Assembly: GCA_021234155.1 (NCBI GenBank)
Contig: JAJEKV010000004.1
Coordinates: 21,185,619 to 21,249,618 of the forward strand
Length of the DNA stretch: 64,000 nt
DNA from: Isoetes taiwanensis
Lineage: Eukaryota; Streptophyta; Lycopodiopsida; Isoetales; Isoetaceae
Direction: 5' to 3'
Part shown: piece after piece, positions 10,443-22,794 of the stretch
Layout: the number at the start of each line of letters is the position of its first letter
How positions within the stretch are numbered: the first letter of the stretch is position 1
Position numbers and translations under genes: made by a program
The notes under the pieces: model-generated
The model's database searches: none
Seen by the model: the letters and a program-made list of their open reading frames with translations, nothing else
What the model was told of the DNA's origin: nothing

Positions 10443-12165
10443 CCTTCTATCAGTTCTTTGGCAATATCATTTTCACTACTGGCAATAGTGATGTAAACTT
10501 AGAATTTGGAGCTGCCTTTGCAATTTTCCTGCAGCATCACATTGTAGACATTGTACCAGAAAAATCACCCCTGTGAGAAGAGGAAAGAGCAGGTTTATTA
10601 TTACTGCCTGCACTTTTTGACCTGACAGAAACATAGAATGGAATTTGATGAGTCCCATGACATGGTTCTACTATAACATGGAATACTCAGTTTTGTAACT
10701 TATGACACACTTAAGGAAATAAAGTTTTCATTGTTTGGGGAGTCTTGGATTCTCAGAGTCAGTCTAATATTTACTCTACTGTGTAGAATCTTCATCGTGT
10801 TTGGCAACGTTGGAGCCCTTTTCTCCCATGCCATGATGTCTTTTCAATGGTATCCTGCAAAAAAAAAAAGAACTAGAAAAGGAAGAAAACCCTTTGTCAG
10901 TATTTGTCAACAAAAGCAATACCAATTTTTTGCAGAGACTTAAAAAGAACTGAGCAGTCATTGTCATCATGCTCTACTCTGCACAGAAAGGAAAGCAAAA
11001 ATAATGGGACAATTTATAGATTCCTGAGGTGAAATCTTACCTTATTTTAATGCATAAACCATCTGGCTACACATGCGCAGGTACTTAAGCAAATTGAAAC
11101 AATGAGAAACCTATCTATCGAATGTACCCCAATAATTCAAAAATGGAGTTGTTGAGAAATAGGTTTTGTATGTCATAGTTGCAAAATATATTGGAGTTGG
11201 TTCAATTATGCACAAGGCTATTACAAAATATGTTGACAAATATGTTAAAATGACAATCTGTTACGGAGCAGAAAATGCATCTATTATTGCTGTCACATTA
11301 TCAGGTTGGCTCTCTTGGCTTTGTTGCTTTTGTTTATTTAGTTGGTTTTAATCGTTGAGAACCAATAATACTCTAATACTCTTTGCCAAGCTTTGTACAG
11401 AGCACGTTGAATTCATTTTGGACATTGAATAATTTTTCAAAGTTCAAGTGCTGGTAATTGAAGTGGAGTCTAACATCTCTGGGATACATTGGCCTCTCAA
11501 GTGTTCAGAATTCTATTCTTTTCTAGAGCAACAAAGGAGCAACAAGACAGGAAATATGATATGGTTATGAGGAAAGTTGAGAATTGCACGCGGTCTTTTT
11601 GCACAATGCGAAATGCTTCTCTAATATATCTAGATGTTGTCGGTTTGTTGTTCTTGGTGACTTGCTTCCGGTGTTTGCAAACTTCTAGAAATGAAGAGAT
11701 GACTCCAATAATCCTCAGTGGTTTTGTATACCAACCATATATTCTGTTCCTTTTAACTACTGCAATTGAAACCAACTCCAATTCTTCAGTTGTACTAAAA
11801 AAAAAACCTTTAGAAATAGATACTCACTTTGTATTTCTCATAAGAGTTATGCATGGTCCATATACTATATGGATATCTTGAATTAGGCATTCCCACTCAT
11901 ATTCCATGATATTCAATTGAATTCGACTTTATCATGAATAAAAACAAGCAGGGACTTTTAATATCGAATGAAACATAAAAAAGCAAATAGAGATAAACTT
12001 AAGTTGATTCAACACTATCTAATATGAAGGAGCTAGGGGTTTTTTTTTTTTTTTTTTATTGTTATTAAGCCTTTGGAAAGTTTTGTTATAATAAAAGGAT
12101 ACAAACTTGGATTATTACTGCATGCTTTTCACATTGCATCCCAACATTCACAACCCCTCAACTTA

Positions 12166-12194
12166 TGCCCAGCAACGCTGGGCACCATTACTAG
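12166..12194 (+). other. Helitron A 3' terminal hairpin and CTAG end
   Basis: The 8-bp stem with AAC loop, followed by CCATTACTAG, matches the Helitron B end read on the minus strand at 25633-25660. A and B therefore share a terminal family although their cargo differs. Confidence 0.8.
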
Positions 12195-13299
12195 TAATAT
12201 ATATTTTATACAGAGCTACATAAACAATACATTTGTATTGGTTGGTTGGTTGGTCTTCATGGACGTAAGCTTTTATTCTATTAGAGAAGAATCCAAGTCT
12301 GGCATGGTAGAGCTATGTGGTCTTTATAGATTCTAGGTCAAATGCTTTAGCTTTTGTGTTTATTTGAACATTGTTGGCTAGCCATTTAAATGCTATTTTT
12401 GAACTTATTTAACTTAGGCATGAATCCTAGACCATGAGGGTTTTTTAAGTTTCCTCTATTTCATAGTGAAGCTATACCGACAAACATTTGAGATTGCTAG
12501 CTATGATCAGTATGAAAATAACATCTTAAATATTCTGCTTGTTCCTTAAATCATATAACCATGACATGACTTCTTGTCCATCAAGAACCTCAAAATTCAA
12601 TGAAACAACAAAAAATCTGACTGATATACTTACGATAAGGATCACACGCGATGATATAAACATTGAAGAGGGAGCTTATGCTGATGAATAATTGGGCCAA
12701 ATGGACCTTCTCCATGCTCTACCGATCTCTAATTCTCTGATACACCAAAAGGGATGCCATGCAATCCCATGAATAGACTAACATTGCTTTATATCTTAAT
12801 TCTTATTCAAATGATGCAGAATAAATCGTAGAATGGGACTCGCATGAAACCAACAAACCGCCCGAACTTGCTTCTCATTCATCTCAGCAGATTTTCTATA
12901 ATGGTGGATAGTGGGTAGCCGCACACATGCGAACTACCCATAAAAATTAAAGGGAAAATCCAATTATATCATTTGGACCCCAACAAAATACAATGCTAAT
13001 AGAGACTGGGCTAGTGTACCTGCCGAAAGCTTATCACCGAGATTAAAAAACCCCGCCCTTTCGGGTTTTCGAGGAAAAACCCTAGTGATAAGCCTTCGGC
13101 AAGGGGCTTGGACAAACGTAAGGCATAAAAATCGCTCCCAAAACCCACGAATGGAAAAGTCGAAGCGGATGTAAACGCTTGCTAACACGCACATCACCAA
13201 CAAAACAACAAGACAAAACAAACCTCCCAAAGTGGAGGGGCTGATGATTGGCGCGTGCCGCGATAAAAATACAATAACAAAGAAGGGGGGAGGGTGGGT
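12195..13299. other. Helitron C interior, no gene recognised
   Basis: AT-rich sequence from 12195 to about 12960 is followed by a GC-richer part. The motif AGAATGGGACT...ATGAAACCAACAAACC at 12832 recurs at 13487. No supported coding region was found. Confidence 0.5.
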
Positions 13300-13827
13300 T
13301 CAAAGAGAATAAAGGTGCTGGCTGAGAGAGAAGAGGAAGCGCCGATGAGAAGTCAAAGCGGCAGCGCCTAAAATAGCGAACTCCCAACGGAAGCGGGCAT
13401 CGCCGCGCGCATGCATGCAAAACATGCATGCTCGTCCCATTCTAGAATGGCGATCCGATGTCTCCGGATCGATGGGATTCTAGAATGGGACTCTATGAAA
13501 CCAACAAACCACCGAATACCAAAGGACTTCCTTAACAAACTAGGATCGAGGGCGAAGGTCACGGGATGAAGGCTAAAGGCGAGAAAGGACAAAGATGAAA
13601 GCCAAATTGGCCAAACAAACGGGGAAGAAGCCCCTCCCCCGCACGGAAACAATTCAAAGAGAATAAGGTGCTGGCGAGAGAGAAGAGGAAGCGCCCGATG
13701 AGAAGTCGAAGCGGCGCGCCTAAAATAGCGAACTCCCAACGAAGCGGGCATCGCCGCCGCATGCATGCAAAACATGCATGCTCGTCCCATTCTAGAATGG
13801 CGATCCGATGTCTCGGATCGATGGGAT
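13300..13827. repeat. Direct repeat pair of about 175 bp in Helitron C
   Basis: Unit 1 (13300-13478) and unit 2 (13654-13827) both run from TCAAAGAGAATAA, through GAGAGAAGAGGAAGCG and GCATGCATGCAAAACATGC, to GATCGATGGGAT. They differ by a few single-base indels. The minus-strand open frames over them are shifted copies of each other, which argues against a real protein. The 175-bp spacer is unique. Confidence 0.75.
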
Positions 13828-14479
13828 CGTCATTTAGAAAGCAAGTGCAAGCTCTGTTTCGCCAACAGGAGCATCCATTTAAAATCTTAAGGAAAGACCT
13901 AAAAAGTAATGCTAGGCACACGGTTCTCAAATTCCTAGTCTAAATATGTCAAATATGACAAATTGCATTTCTTTGCTCTAGTTTTACTGTGAGTAATAAT
14001 AGGGTCATAACTTTAAGAAGAAAGCTCTATTTCCTAAACATGAGCATGTATTGGAAAGCTCGAGGAAACAACCTATAAAAGATGCTAAGCATATGTTTTC
14101 AAATTCATAGTACAAATGGGGAAATAAATCAAAGTACATGAGCAGTCCAAAAAGCTTCAATTACCACAGGATATGCCATAAAACTATGTGGGTTCACTTC
14201 TCTGTGGGGTTCTAAATGGTAGCAAAAATGGCCGGACGGATGGATTATCTCTTGCTTTTGCTTGGCACCCAAGTAATTCTCAACCTGTACAAATAATTAA
14301 AACATTATTAGGATAAGACCTCAGCTCCTTCTCATTCTCTTAAAAAGTTCTCTGATCAATCTCAGGCAACAACCAACAAATGATTCTCAGTCTACACCTA
14401 AGGCACATCGCAAGCGTCGGTGTTCTATGCTCGAGGCCTAAATTGCTTACAACTTATAAATGAATTATGTTAAAGACAA

Positions 14480-15976
14480 CCTAAAGGAACAAACCTTGCA
14501 AGACTGGTCTACACACCTATGAAAGATGCTAGATTCAGATATTTCCATAACGCCAATGAATTCAAGGCTTGCTTCAATTTCGTCACATGCCCAATCAATA
14601 TAAGGCTGATTCTGAATTTGCAAGTTTAAAAATCATAACATTCGAAATAACAATCAACACATGTCCTATATGTTCAAAGCATGTACAAATTGTTTTCAAC
14701 ACAACCAGATGGAAAACCATCACGGCTGCTAACACAGAGCTTGCTTGCCACATTCATAGTTCATGAACCCGGCTTCACCAATAAAAAGCCTTTAGCCGTT
14801 AATGGTGCATGCACTGCATCTAACCAACATGCACATGAAGTCCTTCATTTTACATGTTGCAAACCTTAGATCTGCCCGTGAATGAACCAACCGGCAAAAT
14901 TTGCAATCCACGAACTTTATAGCACTCGATCCGCCCTAGGCACAACATCAAATATCTCTAAAATGTTCATCCAACAATGTCAATGGCTATCCGCTTTATC
15001 TTCTAATCTCGAGCCTTTAAATGCGGGCACAAAAGAATCATATTAATGACGGATCTAAGGCCATTCCATTTTATTATGGAACAATTGCTTAGATAGATCT
15101 AAGGCCATTCATTTTATTATGAAACAATTGCACGGCAAACAACAGATTTGACTATCTCTTACGGTAGAACATTGTTAAGCTACCGAAAAACGTGGATGGC
15201 ATCAAGATGACATGGACTCGATTTAGAACATATTGGACTCGATTCATCAATACATGCATAGATTCATTTAGTTATTAGTTGTATTACTCCCCTCATGTAA
15301 TTTCCCATACACAAATCTTTGGACCTTCCGGACTTTGTGGCACCCTCTGCCTATTTACAAAAGAACTTATTTATCCTTTACGGGCGGTTCTTCTATACAC
15401 CAAGCAAAGCCATGCACACATCACATAATGCATTACGCACGTACATTACCATCTCTGAGAATACTACTCTTTCCACATGAATTGTGTTGGAGGCGGCCCT
15501 AAAGGAACAAACCTTGCAAGACTGGTCTATACACCTATGAAAGATGCATTCGACGGATATTTCCATAATACCAACAAATCCAAGGCTAGCTTCGATTTCG
15601 TCACAGGCCCAATCAATTTAAGGCTGATTGTGAACCTGCAAGTTTAAAAATCATGACATTAGAAATAGCAATCAACACATGTCCTACATGTTCAAAGCAT
15701 CTCAACACAACCAGAAGGAATAAAATCAGGGCCGTTAATACAAAGCTTGCTTGCCACATTCATAGTTCGTGAGCCAGGCTTCACCAATGAAAAGCCGGGA
15801 CCAATAGGGGCTCACCTCTTGCAACTCTTCCACAAAACCACTCGCTTGCTCCAAAACAACTGCCTCAATTAATCCAAGCCTGCCTTCGATCTCTTCACAG
15901 GCCCAATCAACTTAAGGCTGGTTGTGAACCTGCAAGTTTAGAAATCATGGCATTATAAACAACAATCAACACATAT
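14480..15976. repeat. Dispersed direct repeats (about 300 bp, three copies) in Helitron C
   Basis: Copies at 14480-14790 and 15497-15796 share CCTAAAGGAACAAACCTTGC, ACACATGTCCTA and GCTTGCTTGCCACATTCATA. A shorter third copy lies at 15871-15976. A separate tandem pair (about 37 bp, GATCTAAGGCCATT) is at 15052-15130. Repeated internal noncoding blocks of this sort point to segmental duplication inside the Helitron. No coding sequence was recognised from 13830 to 17488. Confidence 0.65.
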
Positions 15977-16564
15977 GCATGAATCTGCATCTCAACAAAC
16001 CAATGAGTAGCAAAGCACAATAAACAAAACAAATTGTCTCAGCTAATAGTTCAGATTGTTTATATCTTCCATATCCAACAATTCTCTAAGGCCTCAGCAT
16101 AGAGAAACTTGTTATGTTAGTTATACATGGAACCACAGAGAAACATCTTATGTCAGCGCTATATGGAAGCTCTAGTAGACAAATCTCTCAAAAGCTTTGG
16201 ATTGACTACATTGCTCATCTTCCCGCTCTTAAATGGCAATTAATGTCCACTTGTTTTTAGTGGTTGAAACCTCGAGCTAAAATAAACGAAGGCTTGAGAA
16301 GAATCTTCAAGAAGCTCGCTCTATCCACAAAGGCACTATACCAATCCAAAATGCCTAAAGTTTGCAATTTTATAGGTTAATCAAGGACTTGTAGCAAATT
16401 ATGCAGAGAACTTTCTTTGACAACAAAATATGACCATGCATTTGTAAGATTTACAATACCTACAACATAAGAAAAGCATGTCGGATCAAATGCTAGGACC
16501 TCCATTTTTGCCCTTTCTATTCACTTAGGGCTTTGTTTGGGTGCTAAACCTCTTTGGAAAGCGA

Positions 16565-17415
16565 ACAACAAATATCAAGCTCACCTTTGAAGCTAATCTA
16601 CGCAAGAGAATGCTTTGGATTTGCTAGGGTTCAATGGTGCGCTGGGAGGAACAAAGACATAAATACTAAACCTCTGGCGGCGAGAATAACAAATATCAAG
16701 CTCACCTTTCGAATCTAATCTCGCAAGAGAATGCGGATTTGCTAGGGTTCGGCCGGATTTCCGCTTAATGTGCACCGGGGCTCGGGCTCGGCTTCGGATG
16801 AGCGGATGATCCCGAGGCTTTTTACAGATTATACAGTTTCCAAAATGGCAATGAGCACATATGCGGATTACTTGCTAGAGATCTCTGCAAGAATGAAATG
16901 GAAATGAAAAAAGAGGGTTTATGTAAACTGCATGTGCCTTGGATATCTGACCCGATAAATATGTCAAGGGATGTGGGGCATCCTAGAGAGATTGGTGCGA
17001 ACAACTGCAGTTTGGCTGGCATTGCAAAAGCATCCTAGTGAGAATGGAAATTTTTTGTTGAAGGAAAGGCGTGGGTTTTATGCATATTCCGAAAGTGTTC
17101 CGTTTTGATAAATGGGCTTTGGTCGCAGAGGACGTCAAAGACATGCTCATGTATCCAGACTCTGATAGCTCAGAAGGCTGCATAGACATGCTCTTGTTCG
17201 ATGGCCACCAAACAAAAACCTAAGGCACTTTTTTTTTTGCAAAATTAAACACAGCTGCCATCATTTTGCAAAGCATCGTCCTCAGAAAGCTTGGATGATG
17301 CCGGGATTGTGGCTTTCCTGTAGGGGATACCATCGTCAGAGGTTCGACAGCCATAGCCCGATGCTCTTTCGATGGCCACCAAACAAAAACCTAAGGCACT
17401 TTTTTTTTTACCGTT
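16565..17415. repeat. Two further duplicated segments near the Helitron C 5' end
   Basis: AACAAATATCAAGCTCACCT with flanking sequence to TTTGCTAGGGTTC occurs at about 16565-16633 and 16688-16752. GATGGCCACCAAACAAAAAC plus CTAAGGCAC and a T-run occurs at about 17199-17240 and 17370-17410. These are short noncoding duplications of unknown origin. Confidence 0.6.
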
Positions 17416-17488
17416 AGATGTGCTCATCAAATCCTAAGCGTCCGATTTAGGTCTCCATTGAAGACATACGCCAAAACATTATAATAAA

Positions 17489-18357
17489 GATGGACTTTCC
17501 CTAAGTCCATATGACTCCCAAACAGACCCGAACTTTTAGAATATAGGGGTTTTATTTGTTAGAATGATGCAAAATTTTGGGAATCGTGCAGGTAGGTGAG
17601 ATGGCAGGCCTTGTATCTATTAAGCCAAAGAAGTGTCATCCAAGTTTGTGTCCCGCCCAAGCGCCTTCACTAGAGGTGGTCTCGCCACAGTAGCCGGCAT
17701 TCGCAAATCTGCATAGTGTACATTCATAGTCGGGACAGTCAGAATGGTCCGAACCAGGCGCAACGATGGATTCACAATGAGCGAAATGCAGTCCCATATC
17801 TGCGAGCCAATATTAGCTCATGCGAATCAGCTTCAGGTTGAGGTGCAGAACGAGATAAACCAAATGGAACAGAAGAAATGAGACACCAACTCGTGAAGCT
17901 CCTCTGTGGGGGAGGGTTGATGAAGGATGGCAATGAGCCAGATCACCTCAGCAGGGTGGAGCTGGAAGGCTGCCTGATTTCATTGAAACGCCATATTTAC
18001 AGGGCAAAAGCTCTGAAGAGGCTGCTGAAAATGGAGGATGTTTGGTTGCACAACAGGTTCCGGTCGTTATTTAAGAAGCTTTACAAGAAGGAAAAAAGGG
18101 AGCGTGTGGCTTTGGTAACCAAGCTCATCCTCAGCACTCCCCATTCGATGCGAGAATTGGATGACTGGCTGGATCTGTATAGCCGACAAGGCATTACAGA
18201 GTTCGATCTGGGGGATCTAATTGCGGTGGAACTGGGCAATGAATGAAACCTCCATGTATAATATTATCTATTATTATCTATTATGTTTCTGTTGAACTAT
18301 CTCTTTCGAGGCATGATGTTTAGTTGATTTTATTATCTATGTACTCCATCCATATAC
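17489..18357 (+). mobile_element. TIR element X, copy 1 (body)
   Basis: From TGGACTTTCCCTAAGTC to about CTATGTACTCCA this matches X copy 2 at 24848-25632, then 29117-29162, then 44054 onward. The right third, including the right TIR, is missing. Position 18247-18310 is the uninterrupted sequence that shows where Helitron B and retrotransposon G2 later entered copy 2. Confidence 0.75.
17744..18246 (+). pseudogene. Unknown protein gene carried by element X (copy 1)
   Basis: The frame opens MVRTRRNDGFTMSEMQSHIC at 17744 and continues through LAHANQLQVEVQNEINQ. A one-base deletion near 17867 shifts it. The rest, from 17878, reads MRHQLVKLL, EPDHLSRVELEGCL, FRSLFKKLYKKEKRERVALV, MRELDDWLDLYSRQGI and ends ELGNE at 18246. 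Without the shift it would be about 165 residues, charged and helix-rich, without membrane segments. I do not recognise the family. Copy 2 at 25101 keeps the reading frame exactly where copy 1 lost it, so the ancestor was a real open frame, possibly a captured host gene. Confidence 0.6.
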
Positions 18358-18440
18358 TCCATTCCTATATGAATAGAATGGTTCTTGTCTACATTGATAA
18401 AAGCCCATATGCAATTTCAGAAAAGTAATATCATGTGTAC

Positions 18441-18810
18441 AAATTGGGCGCCCGCCCACTTTGCCCCTGAAATGCCTTGAAGATAGTTTCGTCGAGGTCT
18501 CCAGAGGAAATTGGGCGCACGCCCACTTTGCTATGGGAAAAGTCTGAATCAAAGCTTTCTCGAGGCCACCAGGCGAAATTGGGCGCCCGCCCACTTTGTT
18601 CTGGAGATGGTCTGATGAAAGTTACCTCGAGTCCTCCAGAAGTAATTGGGCACCCGCCTATTTTGCTCTTGGAATTGTCTGAACAAAGCTCCTTGGAGAC
18701 TTCCCAGCTTAATTGGGCGGCCGCCCAGTTTGCCTTGGGAATGCTCTGTTCGAAATTCCATCGAGACCTCCTGAGAAAATTGGGCGGGCGCCCAATTTCC
18801 TTGGAGTTGC
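18441..18810 (+). repeat. 67-bp minisatellite, about 5.5 units
   Basis: The core AAATTGGGCGCCCGCCCACT, or a close variant, starts at 18441, 18508, 18576, 18643, 18710 and 18777, a spacing of 67-68 bases. The core is near-palindromic (GGGCGCCC and variants), while the spacers (GAGGTCTCCAGA, GAGGCCACCAGG and similar) vary more. Open frames on both strands over it are by-products of the repeat. It has no repeat-spacer structure of a CRISPR type. Confidence 0.9.
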
Positions 18811-20779
18811 AAGCAAATGGAAAATGAGAAAAACTAGATCAGATACGAAGATAACAACTGAATGTTAACAACTGAATGATGCACAACACAGTTATATCAT
18901 ACAAGTAGATTTTTGTATCAAGTCAAAAAGGATCTCAGCTATGGGCTTGCAAAATGGGGCTTAAACCCCCCATCATGGATCGATAGCATTCATTAACAGA
19001 ACTTTTTTACTTGCAAAAAGGAAGTGGTAGCCATCTCTACAAATAACTGCTTGTTATCTCATTTCTAGCTTGCAAGGGTCTAGTTTATCTCTGTATCATC
19101 TCTGTATAAATGACAACTTAAACATCGTTGGAGAACATTTCAAGGTAACAGAGTTACACCCTTTCTAAGCAGTGACAACAATCTTTGGAGACATCATGCC
19201 CCATGTTTCAATATTAGACTTTGAATATCTAGAAACAATATGAGTTCAAAGCATGGTAGGCCCTTAAAGTATTTTATCATGAAAAAAGCCCTTACATATT
19301 TTCTAACTTGCCTAAAGCTCAAACATTAAATGCAACTTTTGATAGTTATAGTGCAACTTTTTAACTTCATTTTTGAAGTGGGCTTATTGGCCCCCTATAG
19401 AATGACGAAGGGTATAAATTAGTCTATTATAGAATGATAAAAGTGTACAACATTACAACAGTACCTTGCAATGCTTAAAGTACCTATTTTTGCTTTTTAT
19501 CCTCACTTCCCTAGATTTAACTATAAGGTCCTCAGCCCTACAACTTCTTTGCACACAAGTTAAGTTATGTAGAATACGATTCTCATGGCCACTATGGCAT
19601 CCTGGGTGTGCAAATAGTTTGTTGTTCACATTCAGAACAACACAAAACCAATGTTCACCCAGTTATCAAACACTTCGATCTCAATTCTAACCTATAGATT
19701 GTGCAAACAAAAGATCATTAACCCTAGAAATTGAAAGGAGCAGAAGTCAAACATAAAATTATATTTTGTACTCTAGACGCCTTCAAAACTGAATTCTAAA
19801 AACAGGCCATTCTCATTTCTTCTAGAAACTAATTGCAATCTCTTCAAGACAAATATAAGATCTAGAACAGAGCCATTAATCCTAAGTTCAAAGATGTATG
19901 CAGACATAACTGTGCATATCAGTTTTAGGATCCTGACCACAACATTCTTTATGGCTGTGAGCATTCTATACAAAGATCATTATACACTTCATTGTGCAGA
20001 TCAATCTTAGGCTCTTTGATCATAAAGATAACACGATTATTTGCCAAATGTTGTTTGAAAAACGACTCAAATGTCAAAAAAACAAATATGCACCCCCAAT
20101 GGATTTGGACTGCATGCATTGAAATAACCACATTGAGTTGCTACCTTCCACCCAGGCATATTTCCTTGCACAATTTAAAGAAATGTGATTTCAAGCCAAT
20201 CCAATAATTCATGCAAGTTTCAATTGCCATAATAACTATTCCTACTACACTGTTTCTGTGTGTTTGACACTTCTACATTGGCACTAAACAAAACTGTCAA
20301 AATTAACATTTAACACATTGTTTGTAGGACCAGGTAGTGGTAAAACTGGCACATAGTTTACAGATTCGATTGGCAATACAACATATAGTAATTGGAGCAA
20401 ATGAAAATAGAAAAAACAAAACACAAAATATGAAATGGCCTCAAATGTCAATTTACTATATTTAGAAGACTGAACAAAGTTCAGATAACTAATAAACCTG
20501 CAAATTTATGGAGAAACTTATATGCAAATTGGCTATTTAGATAGCTTGCTTTCAGGCGCAGGTGGAGATCAACCTATCCATGCCAGAATGTTATTATTAG
20601 ACGTCATTCCTTTAATTTGACCGCCTCTATAGAATTCCACTGGTGGAAGAGATTATAAGAAGAAGAAAAAAAGCGGGTAGAATGGAACAGGGTCTTGAAA
20701 AAGACAAACCTTTATTAAAAGAAATAAGAGTAGGCAGCAAAAAGGGGAAGCATTGGTAAAAGCTTGGGAAGCCGGAGGA
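18811..20779. other. AT-rich non-coding region
   Basis: No open frame, transposon end or repeat could be supported over these 2 kb. Confidence 0.5.
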
Positions 20780-21460
20780 GGTAGAAAGCCAATGTTTTGA
20801 ATCTGCAACCATTTGATCAAACAAAATATGTGCCATAGGTGGTCGAATCAGGCCATTGCCATAGCTGGAGGAAGATTCGAATTCCTGCAATCCAAAACAG
20901 AGCAGTGAATCTTTTCTCTCTACAGTCTACCTGAAATATCAAATGTAAGCTGGATTACCTTTCAAATTTACGGCGCACACATCTTGAAGCAAGAATCAAC
21001 ATGCAAAAGAAGTTTCTCAATCTTCCAAAATTTCGTCAAATACAGGAATGGCGCCATCAGAAACAGGGAAATCGGCTATGGCACCAACAAAAACAGAGCA
21101 AAAACGACCCGCAGATTATCCAAATGTCCTAAAACTTTGCCAAACTAAATCTAGCAGCTGGATGGCTAAGGCGGAAGCAAAAAACAGAGGAAAAATGTTC
21201 AACTTTCCCATAGATTTGTCCAAATGTTTTGAAACTTCCTCAAACTAATCCATAAATTAAATGGCGCCATCGTCAGAAGCAGAGACACCGTATAGAGCAT
21301 CTTGATGTTTTAGAGAAATGGGTTTTTTACCTGGTTGCAATGCCGTTAGAAAAAATGCCATAACTGAACCATTGTTTTGAGCTTGTTGAGTTCTAACAAT
21401 CTGGGTTCCTGCATGAGCCACCAGATTCACATCTTGGGCCTCACTTACGGCTTCTAGCAT
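20780..21460 (-). pseudogene. Two exon-like pieces of an unidentified gene
   Basis: On the minus strand, 21460-21329 reads MLEAVSEAQDVNLVAHAG then TQIVRTQQAQNNGSVMAFF and LTALQPG, followed by a GTAAAA donor. After an AT-rich gap, ATTGCAG acceptor precedes a second piece at 20886-20780 (EFESSSSYGNGLIRPPMAHI, FDQMVADSKHW). The exon-intron layout looks genuine, but I cannot name the family. It is probably a captured or decayed host gene in the same region as the TMEM42-like fragment. Confidence 0.35.
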
Positions 21461-22065
21461 GCCCCATTAGATTCACAGCTTGGGCCTCGCTTAGGCTTCG
21501 ACATCTGACCTTGCTCAAGATCCAGAGCAGGGATTGCTTGCAGAGCAAGTACCTTTTACATCGAAGCTTAAAGGTACGAAGCACAAAATCGCCCACAGCG
21601 GGCACCATAGGCAGAGCAGAGCATCCAAATTATGATGACTTACACTCTTCTGGCCGAGCAGGGAGGGCATCTCTGATATTCGGCCAGAGCTCAAAACAGG
21701 GGTTTTCTAATATTTGCCATCTCTAATCTCATAACAAAGTCTTTCAGGGTCCTCATAATTAGTAACGCCGGATCTGCACCCTGCCCTTTCGTAATCGCCT
21801 AAGAAACGATCCGGAACTGGCGGTGATCCAAGAAATCTCAGAAACTAGGATCGGCGCAATACCGTGAAGTTTGCAGAGCAAGAATGGGCTTGCTTGCAGA
21901 GCAAGAAAATGTCACATCATTCAGTCACTCCTTTTAACTTTGTTTTAGCTATATTTTTGAAGTACATGTGGTGCTCTCAAGTTTTTTCTTGAGACGGAAA
22001 TATTCCATCAAAGAACAAATGAATCTGCTTTATATATGTTAAGAAAAGCTTATGAAATACATGAC

Positions 22066-22455
22066 TCATAGATTGTAATTATTGGTGATTTTATCAATCT
22101 CATAAGCGTCACGTTCCGGAACCCAAACAATATGGATAGTAACATGGTACTCGCCGGGGGAGTCTTTCGGTCCACCAATAGCTATACCATGCAGCCAGGG
22201 ATCAAGGGTGATCCCTTTGAAGATGCATGCATGAAGATCGTCGAAAGTCATAAGGCAAGTGAGGGTGTCAAGATGCTCTGGAGGAGGAGGCAACTGCGAC
22301 CTCTGAAGATTTCTAGCAAGACGACGAGACATAGCAAAGCACTGGAATGCGGCTATACTTATAGCCATGGAATTATTGATGACCACTGTAGCAACATTAT
22401 TGGGTGTATACGAGTGGTATGTATATCCAATAATTTTTGTGTACAATACCATCAA
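22066..22455 (-). CDS. Hypothetical ORF, 129 codons
   Basis: The frame includes RRLARNLQRSQLPPPPEHLD, FDDLHACIFKGITLDPW, and YHVTIHIVWVPERDAYEID before the stop. Composition is protein-like, but the opposite strand is also open over most of the same interval. No family is recognised. It may be an exon of a captured gene. Confidence 0.3.
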   Translation of the reverse strand: MMVLYTKIIGYTYHSYTPNNVATVVINNSMAISIAAFQCFAMSRRLARNLQRSQLPPPPEHLDTLTCLMTFDDLHACIFKGITLDPWLHGIAIGGPKDSPGEYHVTIHIVWVPERDAYEIDKITNNYNL

Positions 22456-22794
22456 TAATTTTGGTGGATATAAATATATATGAAACCAATTTTGTCCATC
22501 AAATTTGCCTTCCGTCTAGCCATGTGGTCTCATTCTGGTTCTGAACGTGATTCTATTACCTGCAAGATGAACCTTCCAATTTAAAAAAACAAGAAAACAA
22601 TTTTTGCAAAGTAAATATGTTTTATTACTTCAAAGCTGGTTTTATTTGTAATACACATCAATACAACATGTCATTGGTTAAAAATTCAGAAAAGAGAATC
22701 ACGTAAGGGCATTTCTAATTTCTAGAGGCGGGATAAAGCGAAGTTCTAACAATATAAAATTTTTTATCTCAAAAATTTTCATCATCTCAAAATT

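Larger units (their letters stand above)
8081..12194 (+). mobile_element. Helitron A, 4.1 kb, carries a GH17/CBM43 gene fragment
   Basis: The 5' end is TCTATCTTTATATTTATATT at 8081, preceded by A; a second possible start is TC at 8085. It runs into TTATAATGTTATACCG, the family signature. The 3' end has the stem TGCCCAGC, AAC loop, GCTGGGCA at 12166-12184, then CCATTACTAG ending at 12194 and T as the next base. It lies inside Helitron C. It contains exons of a glucanase gene but no Rep/helicase, so it is non-autonomous. Other stretches (8100-9780, 10450-12160) have spliced-gene texture (AT-rich introns, short open frames such as 9027-9290), but nothing I can name. Confidence 0.75.
7701..17488 (-). 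mobile_element. Helitron C, 9.8 kb, non-autonomous, minus orientation
   Basis: On the minus strand the 3' end is a 10-bp perfect stem at 7708-7730 (ATTGCCCACC, GAA loop, GGTGGGCAAT) followed by TTTACTAG, with T as the next base. The 5' end at 17488 reads TCTTTATTATAATGTTTTGG, preceded by A. The flanks rejoin as ATTATATA plus TGGACTTTCCC, which is exactly the uninterrupted sequence at 24840-24858. This is therefore a clean A/T-site insertion into element X. No Rep or helicase coding region is visible. Helitron A is nested inside at 8081-12194. The rest (12195-17488) is a patchwork of duplicated noncoding segments, as in Helitrons that pick up host DNA. Confidence 0.8.

Noticed and set aside
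13082-13930. Minus-strand ORFs of 88-140 codons
   Set aside because: They lie over a direct repeat pair and change frame between the two copies, so they are not conserved as protein.
18441-18810. CRISPR-like array
   Set aside because: This is eukaryotic DNA with 67-bp units that are similar throughout, no unique spacers and no cas genes.
22132-22458. Plus-strand 108-codon ORF opposite 22066-22455
   Set aside because: It is less protein-like than the minus-strand frame, and neither has family support.
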